A DNA stretch of 64,000 nt from assembly GCA_964036045.1 (NCBI GenBank), contig OZ038378.1, positions 140,026,765-140,090,764 on the forward strand, written 5' to 3'. The notes below the pieces were generated by a model that saw only the letters and a list, made by a program, of their open reading frames with translations, searched no databases and was not told the DNA's origin. The stretch comes from Eutreptiella sp. 'Long Island Sound 2002'. Lineage: Eukaryota > Euglenozoa > Euglenophyceae > Eutreptiales > Eutreptiaceae. How positions within the stretch are numbered: position 1 is the stretch's first letter; each line of letters starts with the position of its first letter. Made by a program: the position numbers and the translations under genes. Shown piece after piece: positions 21,646 through 30,794 of the stretch.

Positions 21646-21904
21646 GTGTGTGGGGCTTCAAGTGGCTTGCCGCTCCTGGGGCCTAAACCTTCAGCCCACT
21701 CCCATCGACCTGTCCCTCCCAGTCACAGTGCTGTAACGGCTCAATCTGTGCTCATGCTGGGACCACTCCTCCCCCCCCCCCTCCCCTAACCCCCCCCCCA
21801 CCGCTCCCCCACCTCTTCCCCACACGCTGCCCCAGCGCTCCCGCACCCCTCCTCCAGCACTCCCCCAGCCCCCCACCCACCCCTCCCCCACCCCTCCCTG
21901 GCCG

Positions 21905-22030
21905 GCCGATATGCAGAGTTGTCAGGGATGCCATGGTGCTCCATCCCCGGCGTCCTGTGAGCCTTAAGATCAGCCCCCAACTTCGAATCCAAATCCCCCA
22001 CCACTCCCCCACCCCTCCTGCAGCCCCCAC
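21905..22030 (+). repeat. Dispersed intron repeat (copy near exon D)
   Basis: GTGCTCCATCCCCGGCGTCC, CCTGTGAGCCTTAAGATC and a CCAAATCCCC/CCACC tail recur at 35845-35965 in the same order and orientation. Both copies are preceded or followed by (CTCCCCCAC)n-like C-rich runs (21770-21900; 35920-35995). The two copies sit near opposite ends of the same intron. Confidence 0.8.
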
Positions 22031-22074
22031 CTCTGTCGGCCCAAATCACCTCGAAGAGAGGTTGTTAGATCAAG

Positions 22075-22200
22075 CGCACGTGCGGGCGTCGTATACCCCC
22101 CCTTTTGGGGTCGTTCGCGTAGCATACCCCAAGGCAAGATATTTGATGTCCAACCCCTTGTAAAATCATTATTTTGCCCAATAAGACCATCCCCCAATGG
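22075..22200 (-). repeat. Composite repeat tail, inverted copy
   Basis: On the minus strand this reads CATTGGGGGATGGTCTTATT, CAAAATAATGATTTTACAAG, then a CTTGGGGTATGCTACGCG block. It matches the tail at 4396-4500 (CATTGGGGGATGCG, TTATTTTACAAGGGG, CTTTGGGGTAGGGCACGCC) and the shorter one at 6205-6250. The leading modules and body are absent here. It abuts the coding remnant on the same strand, whose frame runs into it. Confidence 0.75.
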
Positions 22201-22585
22201 ATTTTTTGATTCTTAGAAAGAAAAGAGCATCTCCTGCAGCACGTGGTAGCCCCGTGAATGGTGAGACTTTCTTGCCATATCCACGGATCTGGAAGCGGGA
22301 CACGGCCAGTGAAAAGTGTAAGAATGCCCACTCCAGCATTCGCCGAGGTTCGAAATCCTGTTGACAAGGAATTTTGCCAAAAGTGGACATGCGATGCTCA
22401 CTCTCAGAATTGAACATATTGAGATTAGGCTCGGAGGGCGTGGCGGCGGGGATGCCCGGGGGTGAGGCACCACTAAACCAATATGTGTGCTTGTCAATGT
22501 ACTCTTTATGCACATAATCAAGGAATGCAGGGAAGGCACAATAGTGTGCACGCACTACGGCCCATCCCGCCACAAACACCATCAA
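22201..22585 (-). pseudogene. Minus-strand coding remnant, unrecognised
   Basis: From an ATG at about 22583-22585 a frame of about 128 codons has good protein character: WAVVRAHYCAFPAFLDYVH, HRMSTFGKIPCQQDFEPRR, MLEWAFLHFSLAVSRFQIR. It then runs into the composite-repeat tail at about 22200 and stops at 22169, so the C-terminus is truncated by, or derived from, the repeat. I do not recognise the family. It is either the coding part of the composite element or host sequence captured by it. It lies antisense within the GCN1 intron. Confidence 0.45.
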
Positions 22586-22608
22586 AGATCACACAAAGGA
22601 TAGTATCT

Positions 22609-23035
22609 TGAGGAACTTGCGGCAATTGGCTACATCATCCCTGCCATCTAGGGGGTCCACAGCGCTTCACAACCTAGACAAAATCAGAGGTGGCCCACAA
22701 AAGGGCAAATTGGCCACATCACCCCTGCCGTCCGGTCCCCAGCGCTTCAAAGTGGGGGACAAAAATAGTAGTGGCCCACAAGTAGGCCTAGTGGCTACAT
22801 CACACTTGCCGTCTGGGGGGTCCCCAACGTTTCAAAGCGGGGAACATAAACAAAAGTGGCCCACAAGTGCCACAAGTGGGCAGATTGGCTACATCACCCC
22901 TACCGTTTGGGGGGGTCCCCAATGCTTCAAACCGGGGGACAAAATCACAAGTGGCCCACAAGTGGGCCTAGTGGCTACATCACCCCTACCGGCTAGGGGT
23001 CCCCAACGCTTCAGACCGGGGGGCAAAATCACCAC
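22609..23035 (+). repeat. About 83-bp tandem array, five units
   Basis: The landmark GGCTACATCA(C/T)CCCTGCCGTC recurs at about 22627, 22708, 22792, 22887 and 22973. Each is followed by GGGGGGTCCCCAACGCTTCA, CGGGGGACAAAATCA and GTGGCCCACAAGTGGGC. Spacing is 81-95 bp because of small insertions. GGCCCACAAGTGGGCC inside the unit is itself a short inverted repeat. Confidence 0.9.
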
Positions 23036-23059
23036 TGGGAATTTTTTTTTGTTTTTGGG

Positions 23060-23535
23060 GGGGTGAATCACGTTTCTTTTAAAAAGCGGAACTCGGATAC
23101 GTTTTCTTTTGCAACAAGTTGTGTACCAAAAAAAGCACAAATGTCACAAAAAAGTCGTAACTCGCTCGTTTTTTTTTTGAAAAAGCATAACTCACTTATT
23201 TTTTGTTTGCACTGGGTCGCATATCAAAAAAAGTGTAGGTCGCGTAACAAAAAAAACGGAACTCACTTTTTTTTCAAAAAAAGTGTAACCCGCAAACTTA
23301 TTTTTGCAGTAGGTGGCGTATCAAAAAAAGCGTAGGTCGCGTAACAAAAAAAGCGTAACACACTTATTTTTTTTTTTAAAAAAAAGCGTCAGTCGCACAA
23401 CCTTTTCTCTAGGCGTAGGTCGCGTCACAAAAAAAGTGCAACTCGCATGCCATACATTTTCAAGGTTTTTTTCCCACACTGGACTAACGCCTCAAAAAAA
23501 AAATGAGCGACATACGGAAAAAAAAAACTTACGGC
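23060..23535 (+). repeat. A/T-rich GCGTAACTCGC repeat region
   Basis: Degenerate units of about 45-55 bp combine CAAAAAAAGCGTA, (A/G)GTCGCGTAACAAAA and ACTCACTTATTTTTTTT, starting near 23080 and ending near 23530. A and T runs alternate, giving weak self-complementarity. Noncoding. Confidence 0.8.
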
Positions 23536-23539
23536 TTAC

Positions 23540-24800
23540 ACAAGTCAGTGCTACCCCATTCTGAAAGCAGTGCAGTGCTGCCACAATCCACAGGCAGTAG
23601 TGCTACAGGCAGTGCTACCATCGTCTGAATGCAGTGCTGCACCATTCCAAAGGCAGTGCGGCAGCCGTTTGAAGGTAGTGCAGGCGGAGGCCGTTTGAAG
23701 GTGTTGCTGGCTCTTTCTAAAGCTGCAACACAGCATGGAGGCCTCTATGGGAGACCTCTTGGTGGGTGCCCGGGGCGGCGGCCCCTGCAATGGCCTATGT
23801 GGGGGCAGAGGCCACTGATCCTGTGCACTTAATTTTGACGGTTATTACGGGGAGTGGTCCACGGATGAGTGGATGGGTGCCGTTCCTCACCACTGCATGC
23901 CCCCATCTTGGTGGGTTCGGGGCACCCGGACGCAGCACTGCCTTCGCACGAGGCTGCATTCAAAATGTAGTGGCACTGCCTTCAAAATGTGCCAGCACTA
24001 CATTCATGCATTCGGACACTGGGACCAGTACCCATGGGCTGCTGCAACACTGCCTTCAAAATCAGGTAGCACTGCCTGTATAATGCGCGGACTCACTGCA
24101 GCACTGCATTTGGACAGGGACACTGCCTTTGCAATGAGGCAGCACTCCCTTCAGACGGCGGCAACACCACCATTGGACAAGGCAACACTGCCTTCAGATT
24201 GCAACGGCAGAGCCCTCAGAATGCGGCACCCCTACCTTCAGACAGCGGTGGCACTCTTTTTGGATGGGTACAACACTGCATGCGGACACTGGGAGCACTG
24301 CCCATGGGCTGCAGTAACACTGCCTTCAGAATCAGGCAGCACTGCCGTTCACTGCTACCTGCCTGTGAACGGCAGCAGCGCTGTCTTTGGACAGTGACAT
24401 TGCCTTCAAAATGAGGCAGCAGTGCCGTCAGTTCGCTGCAGCACTGCCTTCAGATGCAGCAGCAGTGCTTCGAGAGTGTGGTAGCACTACCTTTGGAGGG
24501 TGGTGGCAATGCCGGTACCTGTGGGAAGGTGCAGCACTGCATCCCCACACTGGCAGCACCACTGTCCGCGGGTAGCAGCACTGCCTTCAGAATACAGCGG
24601 CAGTGTCTTCAGAATGTGGCAGCACTGCCCTCAGACAGTGGTGGCACTGCCTTAAGATGGGTGCAGCACTGCATCCTGACACTGCAGCACTACCCATGGA
24701 CTGTAGCACCACTGCCTTCAGAATGCAGCGGCCCTGCCTGTAGAATGGGACAGCACTGCTTGTGGACACCAGCAGCACTACCTTCAGAATGGGAGGGGGC
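23540..24800 (+). repeat. GCAGCACTGCCTTCAGAATG minisatellite
   Basis: About 1.25 kb consists of variants of GCAGCACTGCCTTCAGAAT separated by G/C-rich spacers. GGCAGCACTGCC within it is a perfect 12-bp inverted repeat (GGCAG/CTGCC, 2-nt loop). A larger unit can be seen at about 24010, 24275, 24540 and 24668, each reading roughly TGCAT..GGACACTGG..CAGTACCCATGGGCTGC..ACTGCCTTCA. Long + strand frames (Ala/Leu/Pro/Ser) are repeat artefacts. Confidence 0.9.
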
Positions 24801-24949
24801 TCTGGTTCCTCCCCCTGCACTGGGGGAAGGACGGCTCTGTCATCGGCACCTCCTCAAGAGAGGAAGTACGGGACTGAGGGTGCGGGATGGGAGGGGGGCT
24901 GGGTGGGCGGGGGGGGGGGGGGCACCCATGGTACGGCTGAGACCGGCCA

Positions 24950-25310
24950 GCTCCTCGGCAACCGCGCCCTTGCCGTGAGTGAGGCACTCCTACCCGGCAG
25001 AGGGCTCCGCCCACCGCCACGTGGCCTCGCAGGGAGCAGGCAGGGCGAGGGTCACTGCCCCTTCACCGGCAGGCACAGCCATGCGCGCCCCTGTGGCTGC
25101 CTGTCATACCTGTTGGTGGCATCCCCATCGGGTCGGTTGACGTCCGGCGCTCTGGTGAAGGGGCGTCTGGTGGCGGAGGCAAAAGACCAGGGTACGAACC
25201 CCACCCCCACCGACACCAGCGCGGCGGTCAGTCACCACCCATACCGCCCGACCACCTTGCCTGACCGCCACTCATCCCTCAGCCCCTGCCTTCTGCGATG
25301 GTGCCTGTGT
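24950..25310 (+). repeat. GC-rich dispersed repeat, copy 1
   Basis: It shares an ordered set of blocks with 35200-35530: GGGAGCAGGCAGGGCG or GGAGCCGGCAGGGGCG; CACCGGCAGG; CCATGCGCGCCCCT; CCCCATCGGGTCGGT; GCGGCGGTCAGT(C/T)ACC; CCGCCCGAC(C/T); CACTC.TCC. Both copies lie in GCN1 intron D-E in the same orientation. No protein frame is conserved. Confidence 0.75.
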
Positions 25311-25360
25311 TCAGACACCAGTCCAAGCAGTGGGGAGAACACTTGCTCTTCGTGTCGGTA

Positions 25361-25522
25361 GTGACCGAACGGTAATGCAGGCAGCCGCAAACATTTTGGT
25401 CGGTGGTTCGAACCCTGGTGCGGCCAATACAGCAGCGGCGCCGCCACCGGCGTCCACCGACCAGGATTCGAACCGCCGACCAACAAATCTGCGGCTTGGT
25501 GCGTTACCATTCGACCGGGGGT
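25361..25522. repeat. Inverted pair of tRNA-like sequences
   Basis: The left arm (+ strand, 25361-25428) and right arm (- strand, 25522-25453) share the ordered motifs CGAA(C/T)GGTAA(T/C)GCA, AGCCGCA(A/G)A, TTGGTCGG(T/C)GGTTCGAA and CCCTGGT / TCCTGGT. The core GGTTCGAATCC on the minus strand fits the tRNA T-arm / Pol III B-box consensus, and TGGTAACGCACC resembles a D-arm / A-box. The anticodon and T-stems do not pair properly, so neither arm is a functional tRNA. The centre is the palindrome GCGGCGCCGC. It is best read as two facing tRNA-derived (SINE-like) fragments. Confidence 0.6.
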
Positions 25523-25559
25523 GGATGTGACACAAATGTGTCTCCCATTGCTTGGAGCC

Positions 25560-25625
25560 TTCTCAGCGAAAACTTTTGACCCCCCCCCCACCCCCCCCCC
25601 ACACCCCCCCACCCCCCTCCAAAAA
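25560..25625 (+). repeat. Poly(C) tract
   Basis: Runs of C (CCCCCCCCCACCCCCCCCCC and continuing) are broken only by single A or T residues. They lie between the tRNA-like pair and the next coding remnant. Confidence 0.9.
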
Positions 25626-25702
25626 GTGTTATCCAGTTTTAGGGGATAGAGGCCTTCATCGGTTGGAGAAGTAAAAAAAATGGGGGACACAATGGTGAGC
25701 GG

Positions 25703-25933
25703 GTGAGGGCATACCCCCTTGTTGTTGCTGGGGCAGTGGCGCCGTGGAATAAGACATTGTCCAAGATAGAGAAAGGCAAATTGTTGCAGTGGCAGGATTT
25801 TGTTGCCTTCATGTCATTCCACCAGGTCAACGCAGAGTGTTGTATTTGCCCAACATACGGGACGTATGCCATGTGTGAAGGCGTCCTTTTGTGGCACATT
25901 GTGAAGGTTCCAGGCTTCAAAGTGCCCACGTAG
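25703..25933 (+). pseudogene. Coding remnant with CPTYGTYAMCEG motif
   Basis: A 76-codon frame has convincing protein texture: GAVAPWNKTLSKIEKGKLL, QWQDFVAFMSFHQVNAECC, ICPTYGTYAMCEGVLLWHI. The C-x2-...-C-x-G/D-G pattern recalls the Cys-containing N-terminal segments of some transposases (KDZ-type elements have such CxC modules), but this is a guess from pattern only. It ends at TAG, and later reading in shifted frames (QPFKLGRVECLVTAGWN) suggests it once continued past 25,990. It lies on the + strand within GCN1 intron D-E. Confidence 0.45.
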
Positions 25934-26475
25934 TACTCCTAGGAATTGATTGCTCAACAGCCCTTCAAGTTGGGGCGTGTGGAATGCTTGGTCACTGCTG
26001 GGTGGAACCACCAAATTAGTCTTCCTCAAAGAAAGCCCGCATGAAGGGCATGAAACAACGAGGTTTGTGATCCATTACGGATGGTGCAATATCAGGTGCG
26101 TCTAAGGATGCTGTGGTAGTGCCCTCCAAAGGCGACTCCGCCCTACATAGGAGGACGTGGCACCAGTTGAACCCCCCCCCCCCCTTGGAGTTGTGGGTAG
26201 TGTGAGCCGAAAGTATACTTGTGGTGCATGCACTGCAAAGACTGTGGTTTTTGCTTAACCACAGTGGAGTGCCCTACACATATGACACATGTGCACAATA
26301 TGGAACATGGGAAGAGAGAGTGATATGCTCTCCTCAGCGGGGGCGAGTTTTGGAAATACGCGGTGATGGGCGTGCAATATGGTGTGGTGGGGTTGGTTCC
26401 GGGTCTTTGAAAAGGGTCTAGTCGGATGCTCGAAAAAACGCTCGGAGGTTTTGGTCTGGAAAGCGGCTCACAAAT

Positions 26476-26901
26476 ATGACAATATGGTTGGAGTTGCCCA
26501 AAACTGTGGATGCAAAATGGGTGCCTAAGCGGGCAGAGGCCCTACATGGCTTGCCGCCATGTAAGTTTAAGCAACCCATGAGATACCATGGTGTTGAATA
26601 CACCACTGCACTTAGGGTACAATTTGCTTGCATCACTGCACACCACCACCATTTGCAGGGTGAATGTAAGCAAAAAGGTTGTTTGGCTTGACCATGGCTC
26701 AATAAGCACGGGGTGAAGGACCTCTATTTGCAGAAGGGGGGGTGTTGGAATCACGTTCGGGGGCCTCAGGAGTTTTGGGGTGTTTCAAAGTTAGAAAATA
26801 TATACATCATTGAGCATCCGTTGCACAACACCAAGCGTAGTGCGTCCCGGCTTCTTGGTGTCATTGGGCGCACACTCCCGCCTGCGCCTCAACTGGGATA
26901 G
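26476..26901 (+). pseudogene. Coding remnant with one in-frame stop
   Basis: One frame runs from about 26476 to the stop ending 26901, interrupted only by TGA at 26689-26691. Protein-like segments are WLELPKTVDAKWVPKRAEA, GVEYTTALRVQFACITAHH, GVKDLYLQKGGCWNHVRGP and FWGVSKLENIYIIEHPLHN. Together with 25703-25933 and a Cys-containing segment near 26,207 (SRKYTCGACTAKTVVFA) it may be one decayed transposon protein. I do not recognise a family. A short relic of the 141-bp repeat (GCTCGGAGGTTTTGG) lies just upstream at about 26442. Confidence 0.45.
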
Positions 26902-27515
26902 ATAGAGGACCCCCCCCCCTGGCTGTTTCTCGACAGATATGGAGGGGAGTCGTCCACGTTACATTGCAAGGGCACCACTCGCCATAGTTGTTGCCTCGGT
27001 CTGGAACGGAGGGGTGGTCCCCCCCTTATGACTTGGCTCTTTGTGGAAGGTTTGAAGTAAGGGGCGCCCCCCCGGACCTCTTCCTCTGTGTTCAGTGGGG
27101 GGCAGCCTCCCCCCACTCTCGGGCTCTTGTGGATATGAAATATGTCCCACTTCTCCTCATGTTCTTTCACTGGGACCCGATAGCTGGTGCATTGGAACCC
27201 CCTTAAGAACCTCTTGTGATGGGGGCACCGGCACCTTGTCTGGCATGGGTAGGGTAAGAGGGACATGCGGCACCAAGTCGCATCCACCCACACCGGCACA
27301 ATCGTCCAACAGTCTTCCTCTGTAACAGGACTAAACACCCACCTAGTAGCAGGGGTACGGTATGGTAAGGTAAGATAGGGTATTGGTTCCCAAGGGGCTA
27401 GTTATGTCCCCGGCAGCAAGGGTACAAGCCCTCATGATATGGGCCAGCTCGACGCCCTAACCGACGGGCTAGCACGCCCCCGTTAGGACAGATACGCCCT
27501 AAGCCCCCCCCGTCC
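26902..27515 (+). other. Spacer with no gene seen
   Basis: A C-run is at 26909-26920. The rest is mixed sequence with no supported frame. GGTACGGTATGGTAAGGTAAGATAGGGTA at 27354-27382 is a short degenerate GGTA(A/C)-rich run immediately before the 113-bp array. Confidence 0.35.
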
Positions 27516-27519
27516 ATGG

Positions 27520-29440
27520 CCGCGCGGGGGTAGGGACGCCCGATGGGGTGTGAACGAGGTTTTGGGTTCCCGGGTCGTCGGCTACACCCGAGTCCCCTTG
27601 ATCTGTAACAGTCGGGTGGGATATGTACGCCCAAAGTAACACCACCTCGGTAACCCATTGCCTTGGTTTGGCCCCACACAGTGTCGGATGCACACGAGTC
27701 CCCCCTCTCTGACAGACCGTTTTGGGGGATAGGGACGCCCAGTGGGGAGTACAACGCTTTCCCCGGTTCCCACACAGCGGCAGATACACCCGACTCCCCC
27801 CGGCCTAGAGCACACCATGTTGGAGGATAGGGACGCCCAGTGGGAGGGTGATGCAAGGGGGTGCAACATTTCTCCCCGTCCCCACACGACGGCGGATACA
27901 CCCGAGTCCCCCCAGTATGGAGCAAGCCGTTTTGGGGGATTTGGACCCCTAGTGGGAAGGTGCTGCAAGGGAGTACAGCGCTTACCCCATTCTGACACAG
28001 CGGCGGATACACCTGAGTCCCTTCGGTCTCGGGCAGACCGTTTTGGGGGATAGGGACGCCCAGTGGGAGGGTGATGAAGGGGGGTACAATGCTTCCCCCC
28101 CTCCCCGTTCCTCCGCAGCGGCGGATACACCCAAGTCTGCCCGGTTTGCGGTCTGTGGTAGACCGTTGTGAGAGATAGGGACAGCTAGCAGGAGGGTGAT
28201 GCGGGGGGCTACCATGCTTTCCCCCCGTCCCTACAGAGTGCCGGATATACCTGAGTCCCCCCGATCCGGAGCAGACCGTTTTGGGGGATAGGGTCACCCC
28301 CCGTGGGGGTGATGCAGGGGTGCAACGTTCCCCCCCCATCCCCACATTGTGGCGGATACACCTGACCGCCTTGCATCACCCTCCCATTGGCCGTCCCTAT
28401 CCCCCAAAACGGTGTGCCCTGGACGTGAGGGACTCGGTTGTATCTGCTGCGTTGTCGGGAGGGGGGAAGCGTTGCAGCCCCATGCATCACTCTCCCACTG
28501 GTCTTCCCTATACCCCAAAACGATCTACCCCAAGCTTCCCCCCCCTGCTTTTGCACATAGCGGCGGATACACCTGAGTTCCCCCGGTCTGCGGCAAATTG
28601 TTTTGAGGGATAGGGATGCTCAGTGGAAGGGTGATGCGGGGTGGGGCGGGGGGGGGGTACCACGCTTCTTCCCCCGTCCCCACACAGTGACGGATGTACC
28701 TAAGTCCCCCTGATGTACAGCAAACCTTTTTGGGGATAGGGACTCCAAGTGGGAGGGTGATGCATGGGGGGTACAACGCTTTCCCCCGCCCCTAAAGAGC
28801 AGCACCGACACCCGAGCCCCCCCCGGTTCGGGGCAGATCATTATGGGGGATAGGGACGCCCAATGGGAGGGTTATGCAAGGGGGTACAACGCCTTTCCCC
28901 ATCCCCACATAGCGGCGGAGACACGTGAGTCCCCCCGGTCTGGGGCAGACGGTTCTTGGGGGGATAGGGAAGCCTAGGGGGAGCGTGATGCAGGGGGGTG
29001 CAATGCTTCCCCCCTCCCCACACCGCGGCAGATACACCAGAGTCCCCTTGGTCCGTCGCAGGCCGTTTTTGGGGATAGGGACGCCCAATGGGAGGGTGAT
29101 GCAGGGGGTTACAATGCTCCCCCCCGTTCGCACACAACGGCGGATACACCCGAGTCCCCCCAGTCTATGGCGGATCGTTTTGTGGTATAGGGAAGCCCAG
29201 TGGGAAGTTGGTGCAGGGGGGCATAGTGGTCCCCCCCCGTACCCACATAGCGGCCGATACACCCGAGTCCCCCCCGGTCCGGTGTAGACCGTGTGGGGGG
29301 CTAGGGACGCCCGGTGGGAGGGTGATGCGAGGGAGGTACAACGTTTACCTCCGTCCCCACACAACGGTAGATCCATCCAATTCCCCCCCCATTGTGGGGC
29401 AGACCGATCATGGGATAGGGAAGCATAGTGGGAGGGTGAT
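27520..29440. repeat. About 113-bp tandem array with an inverted block
   Basis: The landmark GGGGGATAGGGACGCCCAGT recurs in + orientation at about 27525, 27723, 27829, 27932, 28047, 28170, 28284, 28604, 28731, 28845, 28958, 29071, 29184, 29297 and 29412. Each is followed by GTGGGAGGGTGATGC, CCCCGTCCCCACAC and GCGGCGGATACACCCGAGTC. Between about 28363 and 28540 the same unit runs in the opposite direction (ACTGGTCTTCCCTATACCCC at 28498; CCGTCCCTATCCCCCAAAAC at 28399). Direct units resume at about 28545. Minus-strand long frames through the array are artefacts. Confidence 0.92.
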
Positions 29441-30132
29441 GCAGGGCCCATGGCAACGGACATTGCCTCGGTATGGGATGGGGTGGTAATGCCCTCCACC
29501 GCATCCTCAAAAGCAAGTCCGGGATTGGTTGCCAAACTCCAAACCGGAAAGGTGTCCATCTTGGAGGCCGGCAATACACGCTCCTTGTGACCAATTGGGG
29601 CACTTCCAAAGGCACGATGTGTCATCTCCGAGTTGATCGGCTTGGTGCTTGCAAAAACCACACAATAGTCGGCATCCTCTCCCATCCAATAAACCACATC
29701 CTCCTGGGCCCGACCGGTGGGTTCCTTTCCCTTGGCCTTGTCCTTCTGCTTTGGAACGTGCGGCAATATCACTGCAAGAAGGCTCGCATCGTCCGCACTA
29801 TTGAGGTGGATCAAAATAGCCGGAAGTGTAGGATTGAGCATGAAGGCGATGTGAACCAAGTCACTAATGAGCCCGCGATCCATTTCTCCAAGAACACTCC
29901 GCGGCGCCTCGGTACGCCCCAACATAGTCCCCGGATTGAACTTTACCCCCGTGGGTAGCCCGTCGATACGTATGGTCTCCTCCACTTCGGTAGGGGCGGT
30001 GGCGATGAGACGGGTGCCCAAGCGATCATTGGCTTCACGCAACCAACGACCAATGACGGGGGGCACAGGCATGGGCGTAACTAGTGGACCAAAGGTGCAA
30101 AGGAGACGAAAGTGGACAAGCGATGGACGCAC
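29441..30132 (-). pseudogene. Minus-strand coding remnant, unrecognised protein
   Basis: About 230 codons on the minus strand have normal protein composition. Examples are PPVIGRWLREANDRLGTRL, LISDLVHIAFMLNPTLPAI, a Lys-rich linker (PKQKDKAKGKE), EDVVYWMGEDADYCVVFAS and FPVWSLATNPGLAFEDAVE. The frame then runs straight into the 113-bp array near 29440, where it becomes repeat-encoded. The C-terminus has therefore been lost. The displayed start is arbitrary, because the frame is open upstream to a stop at about 30,220 and a GTG at 30132 is only the first available initiator. No motif I recognise. It lies antisense in GCN1 intron D-E. Confidence 0.5.
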
Positions 30133-30300
30133 ACACCAAATCAGAAAATCCCCCGAGAAGTCATTTCGGGAACCCCTTTCTGATCATAAACCCCCTCGAG
30201 AAGTCATTTTGAGAACTCTTTCTAATCAGGAAGGTAAGCCGAGAAGTTCAGAGAAGGTGTCCGAGAAGGGGTTCTCGGGTTTTAGAAAAACCGCCCTATG
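30133..30300. repeat. CGAGAAGTCATTT(C/T) short repeats
   Basis: The word CCCCCGAGAAGTCATTTCGG at about 30151 recurs as CCCTCGAGAAGTCATTTTGA at about 30193, each followed by (A/G)AACCC(C)TTTCT(G/A)ATCA. Shorter CGAGAAG words appear at about 30240 and 30262. It is a small tandem array just upstream (on the minus strand) of the coding remnant, possibly a promoter-proximal or element-terminal repeat. Confidence 0.65.
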
Positions 30301-30489
30301 TCGTTTTACCCTAAACCCAGGGAGGGCCCCGCCTTAGTTTTCATCCCCCAAACCCCTCAAGTTGTTTTGGGCCCGCTGTATCTCGATGGGGGGGGCTCCC
30401 CGGGAGGCCCGTTTTGGGCGGGGGGGGGTTCCCGGTACGAGCTTCCCGGTTGCACCACATATATGCTAGTTTGCACACGGCAGGGGATC

Positions 30490-30765
30490 CCCTTGTTCTG
30501 GTGCGCCTAAGGGCGGGACGCGACACATGTCCCTCCACTGTGTGCTAGAGCGCACAAGGGCGGGAGGCCATCCATCCACCCCATGCCAAAGCGTACAAGG
30601 GCTGGGAACGTGCCCCCTCTCCCATTGCTGGTATGCGCAGGGACACGGACCCAGACCTTCCGTCCCGTGCTGGTGCGCACGGGGGTGGACAACATGTCCC
30701 TCCGCCTTGTGCCGTAGCAAAGGACAGGAGGCCCCCTACCCCCACCTTGAGCCGAGGCGCAAGGG
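30490..30765 (+). repeat. G/C-rich minisatellite block, first part
   Basis: Irregular units contain GCGCACAAGGGCGGGAGGCC, TGCGCAGGGACACGGACCC and TGCGCACGGGGGTGGACAAC. They resemble the about 42-bp family at 31.39-34.95 kb (GTGCGC, AGGGCGGAGGGA motifs), but read best in the opposite sense. No gene was seen. Confidence 0.5.
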
Positions 30766-30794
30766 AGTGGGGAACCACAAGTCCCCCCGGTCTG

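Noticed and set aside
25361-25522. Functional tRNA genes
   Set aside because: The T-stem does not pair beyond two bases, the anticodon loop would be about 12 nt, and no acceptor stem closes. Only Pol III-box-like similarity remains.
28792-29440. C-terminal half of the minus-strand ORF from 30,132
   Set aside because: From about 29,440 onward the frame is simply the 113-bp repeat translated; peptides repeat with the satellite period.
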